This document shows positions 17,908-25,025 of a stretch of DNA of 39,733 nucleotides, piece by piece; positions within the stretch are counted from its first letter, which is position 1; every line of letters starts with the position of its first letter. Source of the stretch: Bacteroidia bacterium (GTDB lineage Bacteria; Bacteroidota; Bacteroidia; Bacteroidales; VadinHA17); the NCBI GenBank assembly GCA_026391555.1, contig JAPLEB010000095.1, forward strand, positions 1 through 39,733. The letters are read 5' to 3'. The notes below the pieces were generated by a model. That model saw only the letters and a list, made by a program, of their open reading frames with translations, ran no database searches and had not been told where the DNA came from. The position numbers were made by a program, and so were the translations under genes.

Positions 17908-18759
17908 TTAATTGGTTTTCAGGATATCCCTGAGCCACTTTTCTGCAAGCAAAGGCCACGTGTCAGGTGCAGACTTGCCTGGCCTTAGTCCGTAGCCATG
18001 TCCACCAGTTGGCAAAATGTGAAGTTCAACAGATAACTTTGCATCCCTGAGAGCTCCGGCCATAACAAGAGCGCTATTTCCAAACTGGTCGTCAGCAGTC
18101 TGGAAGATATACATCGGAGGTACATCTTTGCTTAGCTGCAGCTCAGGAGTAAGAGTGAGGTTAGTCCCCTGGTCGAGGTATGCAGGGTAAATGAGCATTG
18201 CGAATGATGGTCTGCACGATAGACTATCTGCTTTATCGACAGGGGAATAAGTTCTTTTATTGAAAAGGGTGCTCGCCCGTGCACTGAGGCTGCCTCCGGC
18301 TGAGAATCCCATTACACCTGTCTTTTCAGGGTCAATGTTCCATTTTTGCGAGTTATTCTTTACAATTCTCAACGCGCGCTGAACATCCTGAAGGGCTCCT
18401 TCTTTTTTATCCGGGATCCTGTACTGAAGGACAAACGCTGCAAAACCGAGCTTATTGAGCCAGGCAGCAATCTCGGTGCCTTCTTTGTCATAAGCAAGTT
18501 TTCTGTATCCTCCTCCGGGGCAAATAATTACTCCTGCTCCGTTGTTAATCTTCGGATCAGGCAGCCAGACTTCAATAGCCGGGTTGGTGACTTCATTGTA
18601 GCGCTGAACGTTATCTTTTCTGGCCGTATCAATTGCAGGAGCCTGCTTTTCCTTAGTTTCACCGGGAACCTTCCCGGGCCATAAATAGATAATATCTTTT
18701 TTTTGTGAAAAGGTGCTGAGAGAGAATAGCAGTAGAATAATTGTAAATAGGTGCTTCAT
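17908..18759 (-). CDS. Exported alpha/beta hydrolase, acetylxylan esterase-like
   Basis: The 283-residue protein has a signal peptide (TIILLLFSLSTFSQ). An oxyanion-hole motif GVIICPGGGYRKLAYDKEG is followed by the nucleophile elbow GFSAGGS. DDQFGNSALV and PTGGHGYGLRPG supply the probable acid and histidine. The arrangement matches the BD-FAE/Axe1-type esterases common in Bacteroidota carbohydrate clusters, which remove acetyl groups from xylan or oligosaccharides. It is last in a possible minus-strand series, 26 bp below the small lipoprotein gene, but close spacing alone does not show a shared role. A general carboxylesterase is the alternative. Confidence 0.78.
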   Translation of the reverse strand: MKHLFTIILLLFSLSTFSQKKDIIYLWPGKVPGETKEKQAPAIDTARKDNVQRYNEVTNPAIEVWLPDPKINNGAGVIICPGGGYRKLAYDKEGTEIAAWLNKLGFAAFVLQYRIPDKKEGALQDVQRALRIVKNNSQKWNIDPEKTGVMGFSAGGSLSARASTLFNKRTYSPVDKADSLSCRPSFAMLIYPAYLDQGTNLTLTPELQLSKDVPPMYIFQTADDQFGNSALVMAGALRDAKLSVELHILPTGGHGYGLRPGKSAPDTWPLLAEKWLRDILKTN

Positions 18760-18785
18760 ATCAGAGAGTTTTAATGAATAGTATC

Positions 18786-19142
18786 TTATTCCACAACTTC
18801 AGCTTTATCAAATCTCTGTGACTGAAAATGAACCCGGCTGCTCCTCACTTTACTTGCACCTTTACTTCCGAAGAATCCCCAGCCACCGCTGCCTAACAGG
18901 AATCCCAAGGCATATAGTCCACCATTATTATTTTGTGCATACATTGTAATCTTATCATTAAAAAGCATACCTATAAAGTCAAAGGGAGCAATAAATCCGT
19001 GCCACAGGCCTCCGAAAAAGCCATAAGTGTGACCTGTAAGGCATTGTTCAACAGCTTCATTATTAGCACATCCTGTTAAAAAGATTATTGATGAAAGAAA
19101 TAACAGGAACCAGAGATTCTTTTGAGAAAAGAGTGTTTTCAT
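18786..19142 (-). CDS. Small conserved lipoprotein of unknown function
   Basis: This 118-residue protein has a good lipobox, FLTGC, with Cys25. The mature part contains a glycine- and aromatic-rich hydrophobic region, GFFGGLWHGFIAPFDFIG, then YALGFLLGSGGWGFFGSKG, ending in a short polar tail. Similar small lipoproteins with the GGLWHG and FIAPF pattern are familiar from Bacteroidota genomes, but I know no function. The two glycine-rich segments could associate with the membrane. It sits in a minus-strand run with the 65-residue and 136-residue genes upstream and the esterase downstream. Confidence 0.65.
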   Translation of the reverse strand: MKTLFSQKNLWFLLFLSSIIFLTGCANNEAVEQCLTGHTYGFFGGLWHGFIAPFDFIGMLFNDKITMYAQNNNGGLYALGFLLGSGGWGFFGSKGASKVRSSRVHFQSQRFDKAEVVE

Positions 19143-19204
19143 TCTATGCCGTATTAGGTAATATATTTGCTGTAGTTATCATTTCTGATACCAGGATGTT
19201 GAAA

Positions 19205-19402
19205 TTACTTTTTTTTGCCAAGAAAAAGTGCCGCTATTATTCCTGCAAGAAAAACCGTGGTCCCGCTGACTATCATTATTTTTTTCTTTTTTTGTTCCTT
19301 TTCCGTCATTTCATTCCATGGTTTTTGCCTTTTGCTGAAAAGCAGATAAAAAACAAAGATTAGAGCAGCAAATGAAATTGTAATCACTATTATTCTGACC
19401 AT
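19205..19402 (-). CDS. Small two-helix membrane protein
   Basis: The 65-residue product starts at an ATG and has two hydrophobic helices (about 3-22 and 42-60). They are separated by a very charged loop (SKRQKPWNEMTEKEQKKKK), with a basic KKK end. This is a helical hairpin with the loop and ends on opposite sides. I do not recognise the family. Coding potential is supported by clean membrane topology and placement within the minus-strand run, 45 bp below the 136-residue gene. A role in envelope stress or regulation would be guesswork. Confidence 0.5.
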   Translation of the reverse strand: MVRIIVITISFAALIFVFYLLFSKRQKPWNEMTEKEQKKKKIMIVSGTTVFLAGIIAALFLGKKK

Positions 19403-19447
19403 ATTATTTAAATTTTTAAAATAGTTATTTCAAGATTAATGAGAGAA

Positions 19448-19858
19448 TCATCCCTGGGCTGACTTTATGAACTTAACATTCCTGAACCTCATGGCGGACC
19501 AATCGTCATCGATGGCAACCATACGGATACCTTGAAGACCAGAATCATTCAGGGCTTTCCACCCATGATCCCTGTCGACATCGGAACTATATTTCTTCGA
19601 AGTTTTTTTTGGGTAACAAAACCATAAAACCCCATCGGCCATGAGGTTATGAAGAGCTGTTGGAGTGTGGAATTCAACTTCTGAAACACTCTTAACAAAT
19701 ATTATAATGAAATTATACGGAAAACGAGGGTCAATTGTCTTGTCAATCATTACATCTCTGAGTTCGTTGGAAAGTGAAATATTGAAACTGTCTTCAGCAT
19801 TTATTACTGCTATCCTTTCCTGCCCCTTATAATTTAGCTTTTCAAGTAGCTTCTTCAT
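19448..19858 (-). CDS. Uncharacterised conserved 136-residue protein
   Basis: This soluble alpha/beta-looking protein has no signal peptide. Distinct segments are YNFIIIFVKSV, DGVLWFCYPKKTSKKY, DRDHGW and VAIDDDWSAMRFR near the C-terminus. The combination of LWFCYPK with a terminal IDDDWSAxRFR resembles a small family of unknown role (DUF3052-like proteins share a W-x-x-YPK pattern), but I cannot confirm membership. It is the first gene of a minus-strand run and is divergent from the thiamine operon, with 227 bp to the TonB receptor gene, so it lies outside the riboswitch unit. Confidence 0.6.
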   Translation of the reverse strand: MKKLLEKLNYKGQERIAVINAEDSFNISLSNELRDVMIDKTIDPRFPYNFIIIFVKSVSEVEFHTPTALHNLMADGVLWFCYPKKTSKKYSSDVDRDHGWKALNDSGLQGIRMVAIDDDWSAMRFRNVKFIKSAQG

Positions 19859-19918
19859 ATTATCTCACTTATCAGATCGCTAATTTAAGAATAAATTACA
19901 ATATCAGCTAAAACATCT

Positions 19919-19926
19919 TATCTTTG
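19919..19926 (+). promoter_or_regulatory. Candidate -7 box of the thiamine operon
   Basis: TATCTTTG is a perfect TAnnTTTG match just upstream of the TPP riboswitch. A weak -33-like TTAC lies 19 bp further upstream (19896-19899). The start of transcription would fall right before the aptamer, as expected. Confidence 0.55.
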
Positions 19927-19937
19927 TTGTATCAACA

Positions 19938-20012
19938 AATGGGGTGCCTTATAACTACGGGCTGAGATCATACCCTTAAACCTGATCCGGATAATGCCGG
20001 CGGAGGGAAAAA
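19938..20012 (+). ncRNA. TPP riboswitch (THI element)
   Basis: The conserved THI-box blocks are present in order: GGGGTGCC (19941-19948), GGCTGAGATCATACCC (about 19959-19974), then AACCTGATCCGGATAATGCC (about 19979-19998) and GGCGGAGGGAA. These form the three-way junction that binds thiamine pyrophosphate. The aptamer lies about 75 bp upstream of the TonB receptor ATG. No strong terminator stem is obvious between the aptamer and the gene, so control by translation initiation or a less obvious terminator is possible. High TPP is expected to switch off the uptake operon. Confidence 0.95.
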
Positions 20013-20085
20013 AGAGTATCACATAAATCAGCTGCACATAACAACCTCATTTTCTTGATTTTAACTTCTTATAATTAATCATGCT

Positions 20086-22518
20086 ATGAGGAAATTATTT
20101 TGTTTTATAGTGTTTATCGGGTTGCAGGGGATATCACAGGCTATTGTTTTTCAGGTTAATGGCTCAGTAATTAAAGGTAAGGTTACTGACCTCAATGGGA
20201 AAGCTTTACCAGGAACCGGTATTACAATCGAAAACACATTCCTGGGAGTTCATACAGATTCAGTTGGAGCATACTCTTTTTCAGGTCTTAAAAATGGAAT
20301 TTATACATTACGCTTTTCTTTCATTGGTTATGAGACACAGATTCAGGAAGTCAGACTCAATGGAGAAGCGATTTTGAATATCACTCTTTCATCTAAGCCA
20401 TTCATGACAGAAGAGGTTCTGATAAATGCTACCAGGGCCGGAGAGCATAGCCCTTTGGCATATTCAACCATTGGGGAAGATCTGTTGAAATCACAAAATA
20501 CTGGGCAGGATATGCCTTATTTACTGAGCCTTACACCTTCGCTTGTTGAGACATCCGAAGCCGGGAACGGGGTCGGATACACAAGCCTCAGAATACGCGG
20601 AACTGACGGAAACAGGATAAATGTTACAATCGACGGCATTCCGCTCAATGACCCTGAATCGCAACAGGTATTTTGGGTCGACCTGCCGGACCTTGCTTCA
20701 TCGGTAGAAAATATACAGGTTCAGCGAGGGGCAGGAACCTCGTCGAATGGAGCCGGAGCATTCGGAGCAACAATAAGTATTCAGACCTCTAATCCTGAAA
20801 ATGAGCCTTTTGCTGAAGTAAACTCATCGATAGGTTCCTTTAATACAATAAAGAATATGGTTGCTGCAGGAACAGGACTTCTTGCCGGCAAGTTTGCCGT
20901 TCAGATGCGGTATTCCGATCTGAAAAGTGATGGCTTTATTGACAGAACCGGGTCAAATCACAGGTCAGCGTTTATCAGCGGTATCTACAGGACTGAGAAA
21001 TCTAGATTAAAAGCCAACATAATTTTAGGGGAAGAACATACCGGAATAGGTTGGTGGGGTGTACCAAAGGATTCGCTTGCAACTGACAGAAGATACAATC
21101 CATCAGGCGAATATACCGGGGGAACAGGAATTATATGCTATTACGATAATGAAAGCGATAATTATCTTCAGAATCATTACCAGCTAATTTACAGTCTGAA
21201 ACTCAGCAATTTTCTCTCTCTTAATACCGCTCTTCATTATACAAAAGGAAAAGGTTATTATGAAGAATACAAAGAAAACCAGTCTCTCACAGATTATGCG
21301 TTACCATTTGTCAACATCGGTGATACACTAATTTCAGAATCGGATCTCATAAGAAGAAAATGGATGAAGAATGATTTTTATGGTCTGGTTTTTTCCCTGA
21401 AATATCTGAATAAGCGAATTGAAGCAATAGCCGGAGGAGGAATGAACCTCTATCTTGGCGACCACTTTGGAACGCTAATCTGGATGAGAAATGCAGGAAA
21501 TACCGAAAAAGATTACCGGTGGTATTTTAATAATTCCAAGAAGGGTGAAATAAGCCTTTATGGGAAAGTAAATTATTCATTATCAGATAAAACCAGTATC
21601 TTCGGCGATCTTCAGTACAGACATGTTCTGTATACTATGACAGGTATTGATGATGATCTAAAGAACATCGGACAGGAACATAAATTTGGATTCTTCAACC
21701 CAAAAGCCGGGGTGTTCTTCTCAATAACTCCCAACCAGGATGCATATTTATCTTTTTCTGTTGCGAACCGTGAGCCCACCAGGTCTGATTTCATAGAAGC
21801 ATCCGGTGACCCTGGCGCCACTCCAAAACCTGAAACCCTTTATGATTTCGAAATGGGTTATAAACTCAATACTGGTAAAAGTTCATTTGCAGTTAATTTA
21901 TACGGAATGTTTTACAGGGATCAGCTTGTACCGACCGGAGAGTTGAGCAATGTCGGATATTCAATAATGACAAATGTTGAAAAAAGTTACAGGCTCGGTC
22001 TGGAAATGTCAGCAGCAATACGACTATCAGATTATATAGTATGGAATGTGAATATGACACTCAGCAGAAATAAAATTGTTAATTTTGTTGAACATTATAC
22101 TGACTCTGATACTTCCGATTGGTCATCGCAATATCTGAGCAAAAACCTTGGATTAGTAAATATTGCTTATTCACCCTCAGAAATATGGACAAACGATATT
22201 ACATTTAATATTCATCGGGGAATCGATCTGCACCTGATAAGCAAATATGTCGGCAAACAATATTTTGATAACACCATGAACCCGGGGCGAACAATCGATC
22301 CCTATTTCGTAAATAATATTAGGCTTGATCTGACACCCAAAGTCAGGAATATAAAAGGGGTGGAGATCCGGTTACTGATAAATAATTTTCTGAATGAAAT
22401 TTATGAGAATAACGCTTATGGTGGCAACTGGTATGAGAATGGTGTTGAAAAGAGCTGGTCGTACTACTTTCCGCAGGCTGGTACAAATTTTATGTTTAAA
22501 GTTGGTGTAAAATTCTGA
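20086..22518 (+). CDS. TonB-dependent outer-membrane receptor for thiamine or a derivative
   Basis: This 810-residue receptor has a signal peptide and a carboxypeptidase-like beta-sandwich domain (VKGKVTDLNGKALPGTGITI region, about 30-110). A plug domain follows (about 120-240, with SLRIRGTDGNRINVTIDGIPLNDPESQQVFW), then a 22-strand barrel ending in an aromatic residue (MFKVGVKF). The TPP riboswitch upstream and the thiamine transport and kinase genes downstream identify the probable ligand as thiamine, its phosphates or a precursor. This is OMthi by context. No SusD partner is present, which fits a vitamin receptor rather than a glycan SusC protein. Energy would come from TonB-ExbBD elsewhere. 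Ligand identity is inference from regulation. Confidence 0.88.
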   Translation: MRKLFCFIVFIGLQGISQAIVFQVNGSVIKGKVTDLNGKALPGTGITIENTFLGVHTDSVGAYSFSGLKNGIYTLRFSFIGYETQIQEVRLNGEAILNITLSSKPFMTEEVLINATRAGEHSPLAYSTIGEDLLKSQNTGQDMPYLLSLTPSLVETSEAGNGVGYTSLRIRGTDGNRINVTIDGIPLNDPESQQVFWVDLPDLASSVENIQVQRGAGTSSNGAGAFGATISIQTSNPENEPFAEVNSSIGSFNTIKNMVAAGTGLLAGKFAVQMRYSDLKSDGFIDRTGSNHRSAFISGIYRTEKSRLKANIILGEEHTGIGWWGVPKDSLATDRRYNPSGEYTGGTGIICYYDNESDNYLQNHYQLIYSLKLSNFLSLNTALHYTKGKGYYEEYKENQSLTDYALPFVNIGDTLISESDLIRRKWMKNDFYGLVFSLKYLNKRIEAIAGGGMNLYLGDHFGTLIWMRNAGNTEKDYRWYFNNSKKGEISLYGKVNYSLSDKTSIFGDLQYRHVLYTMTGIDDDLKNIGQEHKFGFFNPKAGVFFSITPNQDAYLSFSVANREPTRSDFIEASGDPGATPKPETLYDFEMGYKLNTGKSSFAVNLYGMFYRDQLVPTGELSNVGYSIMTNVEKSYRLGLEMSAAIRLSDYIVWNVNMTLSRNKIVNFVEHYTDSDTSDWSSQYLSKNLGLVNIAYSPSEIWTNDITFNIHRGIDLHLISKYVGKQYFDNTMNPGRTIDPYFVNNIRLDLTPKVRNIKGVEIRLLINNFLNEIYENNAYGGNWYENGVEKSWSYYFPQAGTNFMFKVGVKF

Positions 22519-22534
22519 TAATAAATTAATTGAT

Positions 22535-23200
22535 ATGAATATTTCTGACTGGTTATCAAATAATTACATAGAGGCGTTCGGAGCAGTTACCGGAATAATA
22601 TATGTGTTTCTGGAGATCAGGCAAGCCATTTGGTTATGGCCCATAGGAATCATCACATCTGCTGTTTATATACTGGTTTTTTTCACCGGTAAGCTCTATG
22701 CAGATATGAGTCTGCAGGGATATTATCTTGTCATCAGCTTTGTGGGGTGGTATTGGTGGGCAGGAAGAAAGAATGGGAGAAGGGGTGAAGAGGAGAACGG
22801 GAGAACGGGAGACAGCGAGACTGAGGGACTAAGGGACTCAGAGACAAAGAAAGAAGGGGAGAAAGAAACTTTACAGGTTACAAGATTAGACCTTAAGACA
22901 GGTGTGGTTCTGAGTATTGTTTTTATACTGTTGTATGTTATAATGTGGTTTATTCTTTCCCGACTGACTGATTCACCGGTGCCAGAGTGGGATTCATTCT
23001 TAACATCCTTGTCAATTGTAGCAACATGGATGCTTGCACGTAAAATTTATGAACACTGGCTGTTATGGATTGTTGTAAATTCCGTATCGGTGGTTCTCTT
23101 TTTAACACGGGGACTCTATCCGACAGTTATTCTTTATATTGTTTATGGAATAATGTCGTTTGTGGGGCTCGTGGCGTGGAAAAGAAGTATTAGGAATTAG
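22535..23200 (+). CDS. pnuT: PnuT thiamine transporter (PnuC family) with an atypical loop insertion
   Basis: The 221-residue inner-membrane protein belongs to the PnuC family. TrpRich motifs include AIWLWPIGIITSAVY and FVGWYWWAG, with several membrane helices on both sides of a central loop. Between TGxxxFVGWYWWAG and TRLDLKTGVVLS lies a strongly charged stretch of about 35 residues (about 78-112) rich in R, G, E, K and D, which is not typical of the family's short loop. It comes from a purine-rich repeat. The frame is intact, so the protein may still work, with the insertion on one face of the membrane. The gene starts 16 bp after the receptor and belongs to the TPP-regulated operon, hence PnuT (facilitated thiamine import) rather than nicotinamide riboside PnuC. 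Confidence 0.85.
   Translation: MNISDWLSNNYIEAFGAVTGIIYVFLEIRQAIWLWPIGIITSAVYILVFFTGKLYADMSLQGYYLVISFVGWYWWAGRKNGRRGEEENGRTGDSETEGLRDSETKKEGEKETLQVTRLDLKTGVVLSIVFILLYVIMWFILSRLTDSPVPEWDSFLTSLSIVATWMLARKIYEHWLLWIVVNSVSVVLFLTRGLYPTVILYIVYGIMSFVGLVAWKRSIRN
22763..22869 (+). repeat. Purine-rich simple-repeat insertion inside pnuT
   Basis: About 107 bp of nearly pure purine sequence contains repeated AGGAGAACGGGAGAACGGGAG-like and GAGGGACTAAGGGACTCAGA-like units. Composition changes sharply at both ends. It encodes the atypical charged loop of PnuT without shifting the frame. It resembles Bacteroidota intergenic G/A-rich repeats, from memory and unchecked. Confidence 0.7.
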
Positions 23201-23210
23201 GAATAGTGAT

Positions 23211-23891
23211 ATGAGCGCATATACAGTAATTATTGCCGATGGGAGCTTCCCGAATCATGAAATACCGCTTTGCTATCTTAAAAATGCTTCCAGAATAATC
23301 TGTTGCGATGGGAGCGCTGAAAATCTTCTGAATGCGGGGTATATTCCCGATGCTATTGTTGGTGATATGGATTCAACCAGCGAAGATCTGACAAACAGGT
23401 TCGCAGATCGCATATTCCTTGACGAAAGTCAGGATACCAACGATCTGACAAAAACAGTCTGTTGGTGTTCGGAAAGAGGATATACAGATATTGTGATCGT
23501 GGGCGCTACGGGAAAGCGTGAAGATCATACAATTGGTAATATTTCGCTTTTAGCTGAATATATAAAAGATGTGAGTGTAATAATGGTGACTGATACAGGA
23601 ATTCTTCATCCTTATTTAAAAGGCTCAACGATATCATCCTTTCCCGGCCAGCAGGTCTCGATCTTTGCAATTGACACGGAAGCGGAAATATCTTCAAAAG
23701 GTTTAAGATATCCGTTGAACAGAAAAAAAATAGATAACTGGTGGGTTGCAACATTAAATGAGGCTCTGGGAGATACTTTCACTCTTGAATTCAATCAGGG
23801 AAGGGTGATAGTTTATCTGAAATTTGCCGACCCCCGGGGAAGAAAAGATAATCAATTGGTTAAGTCCTTTCCACTTGGGGGAGGAATTTAG
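23211..23891 (+). CDS. Thiamine pyrophosphokinase
   Basis: This 226-residue enzyme transfers pyrophosphate from ATP to thiamine, making TPP. Its catalytic-domain motifs are ADGS and CCDGSAENLL, GDMDSTSED (metal and ATP), DTNDLTKTV and GATGKREDHTIGN. The C-terminal beta domain (about 150-226) forms the thiamine-binding wall. A longer frame begins at 23160 and overlaps pnuT by 41 bp, but the ATG at 23211, 10 bp after the pnuT stop, begins the conserved domain and is preferred. As the last gene of the riboswitch operon, it would trap imported thiamine and produce the ligand that closes the switch. AATTAGGAATTAGGAAT-like repeats lie at the pnuT junction. Confidence 0.9.
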   Translation: MSAYTVIIADGSFPNHEIPLCYLKNASRIICCDGSAENLLNAGYIPDAIVGDMDSTSEDLTNRFADRIFLDESQDTNDLTKTVCWCSERGYTDIVIVGATGKREDHTIGNISLLAEYIKDVSVIMVTDTGILHPYLKGSTISSFPGQQVSIFAIDTEAEISSKGLRYPLNRKKIDNWWVATLNEALGDTFTLEFNQGRVIVYLKFADPRGRKDNQLVKSFPLGGGI

Positions 23892-23915
23892 AGTGATGTT
23901 TTATTTGGTATAAGG

Positions 23916-23948
23916 TTTGTTAGTGAAAGAAAAAATTCAATAACTTTA
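23916..23948 (+). promoter_or_regulatory. Candidate promoter of the DUF4412-like gene
   Basis: TTTG (23916-23919) and TAACTTTA (23941-23948) are separated by 21 bp. They lie 25 bp before the ATG at 23973. The second box deviates from TAnnTTTG at its last base. Confidence 0.45.
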
Positions 23949-23972
23949 TCCGCTATCATTAAAAACTCTATT

Positions 23973-24917
23973 ATGAAAACCAGTACATTATTTTTATTAA
24001 TCGCTTTTATGATTCTTTTACCGGCTGCATCGAATGGTCAGGTTGGGAACTTACTTAAAAATAAATTAAACAAGGTTGTTAACGCAGGCGCTAAAACAGC
24101 TGTTAAAGATGTCAGTAATAAAGTTGATACAACAGCTCAGAAAGGGGTTGTAAATTCAAAGGATAATGCTGTAACCGAAGTAGAGGATAAGAACAATTCC
24201 GGACAATCTGTACAAAGTGCAGGAGGTACAGCGACAAGTCAGGGAGGATTCAATGTAGCGAAAATGATGGGTAATAAGATAACCCTTAAATATAAAGAGG
24301 AGTATGGATTCACCTCAAGGATTTATATGGTTATTGAAACCTATGACAAGAAGGAAGTTACAAAGATGGATTTTTATATGTATTATAACACTGCCGGTCA
24401 GAGTATTGGCATTGAAACAAAGACTTTAGGTAATGAAAATGGGGAAGCTGTAGCTGCATCAATAGTTATGGACGGAGAAAACAAATGTTCTCTTATGCTA
24501 ACAGATGTTAACGGGATGAAGATGGGAATGATATCTGCCATACCAGATGAAAATACTGCACAACCCGATGAAACTTCAGCAAAAAAAACTTCCCCTCCCA
24601 CTTTTACTAAAACAGGAAATACTAAAGTTATTGCCGGATACAAATGCGATGAATATTCTTTTACAAGTACAGTAGATAAAACTTCTGGTAAAGTGTGGTT
24701 TACGAAAGAAGTTAATCTGAAAATAGACAAGCGTGGCTGGAAAAATACCGGAATGTCCTCTTACTATGGCAATTCAGCTTTCAATGATGGTATTATACTC
24801 GCCAATGAGGCTTATGATGACAAGGGAAAATTAACAATGAAATCTGAAACAAAAGAGATAAATGAAAATTTCCCCCATTCTGTTTCAATTAAAGGTTATA
24901 CCCTGAGGCAGATGTAA
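23973..24917 (+). CDS. Exported protein with DUF4412-like domain
   Basis: The 314-residue protein has a signal peptide (LFLLIAFMILLPAASNGQ). A low-complexity polar segment follows (about 30-85, K, N, T, V and A rich). The conserved part begins KYKEEYGFTSRIYMVIETY and contains NTKVIAGYKCDEYSF and SGKVWFTKEVNL, the typical pattern of DUF4412 proteins, which are periplasmic or secreted beta-rich proteins of unknown role. A gap-free start and its own promoter support a real gene. The C-terminus shows no T9SS domain. It is convergent with the UvrD helicase across a tandem heptamer repeat. Confidence 0.78.
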   Translation: MKTSTLFLLIAFMILLPAASNGQVGNLLKNKLNKVVNAGAKTAVKDVSNKVDTTAQKGVVNSKDNAVTEVEDKNNSGQSVQSAGGTATSQGGFNVAKMMGNKITLKYKEEYGFTSRIYMVIETYDKKEVTKMDFYMYYNTAGQSIGIETKTLGNENGEAVAASIVMDGENKCSLMLTDVNGMKMGMISAIPDENTAQPDETSAKKTSPPTFTKTGNTKVIAGYKCDEYSFTSTVDKTSGKVWFTKEVNLKIDKRGWKNTGMSSYYGNSAFNDGIILANEAYDDKGKLTMKSETKEINENFPHSVSIKGYTLRQM

Positions 24918-24952
24918 ATGGGGCAAGGGAAACAAAAAGTTGTATTTGAATA

Positions 24953-25025
24953 GAATTACGAATTACGAATTACGAATTACGAATTACGAATTACGAATAG
25001 ATTCCTAATTTCTAATTTCTAATTC
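24953..25025. repeat. Tandem GAATTAC heptamer repeat with inverted companion
   Basis: Six exact GAATTAC copies at 24953-24994 are followed by GAATAG and then the opposite-strand form (CTAATTTCTAATTTCTAATTCG, ending near 25025). Together they can fold into a long AT hairpin. The array lies between convergent genes and overlaps the last codons and stop of the helicase gene. It may serve as a transcription end for both. Confidence 0.8.

Noticed and set aside
17750-17959. 69-residue open frame across the DedA-esterase gap on the minus strand
   Set aside because: It overlaps the ends of two real genes and part of a repeat, and has no signal peptide, domain or conserved pattern.
20086-22518. SusC-type glycan receptor
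   Set aside because: There is no SusD gene, and the riboswitch and thiamine genes in the same unit point to a vitamin receptor.
24953-24994. CRISPR-like array
   Set aside because: The units are 7-bp direct tandem copies with no spacers, and there are no cas genes.
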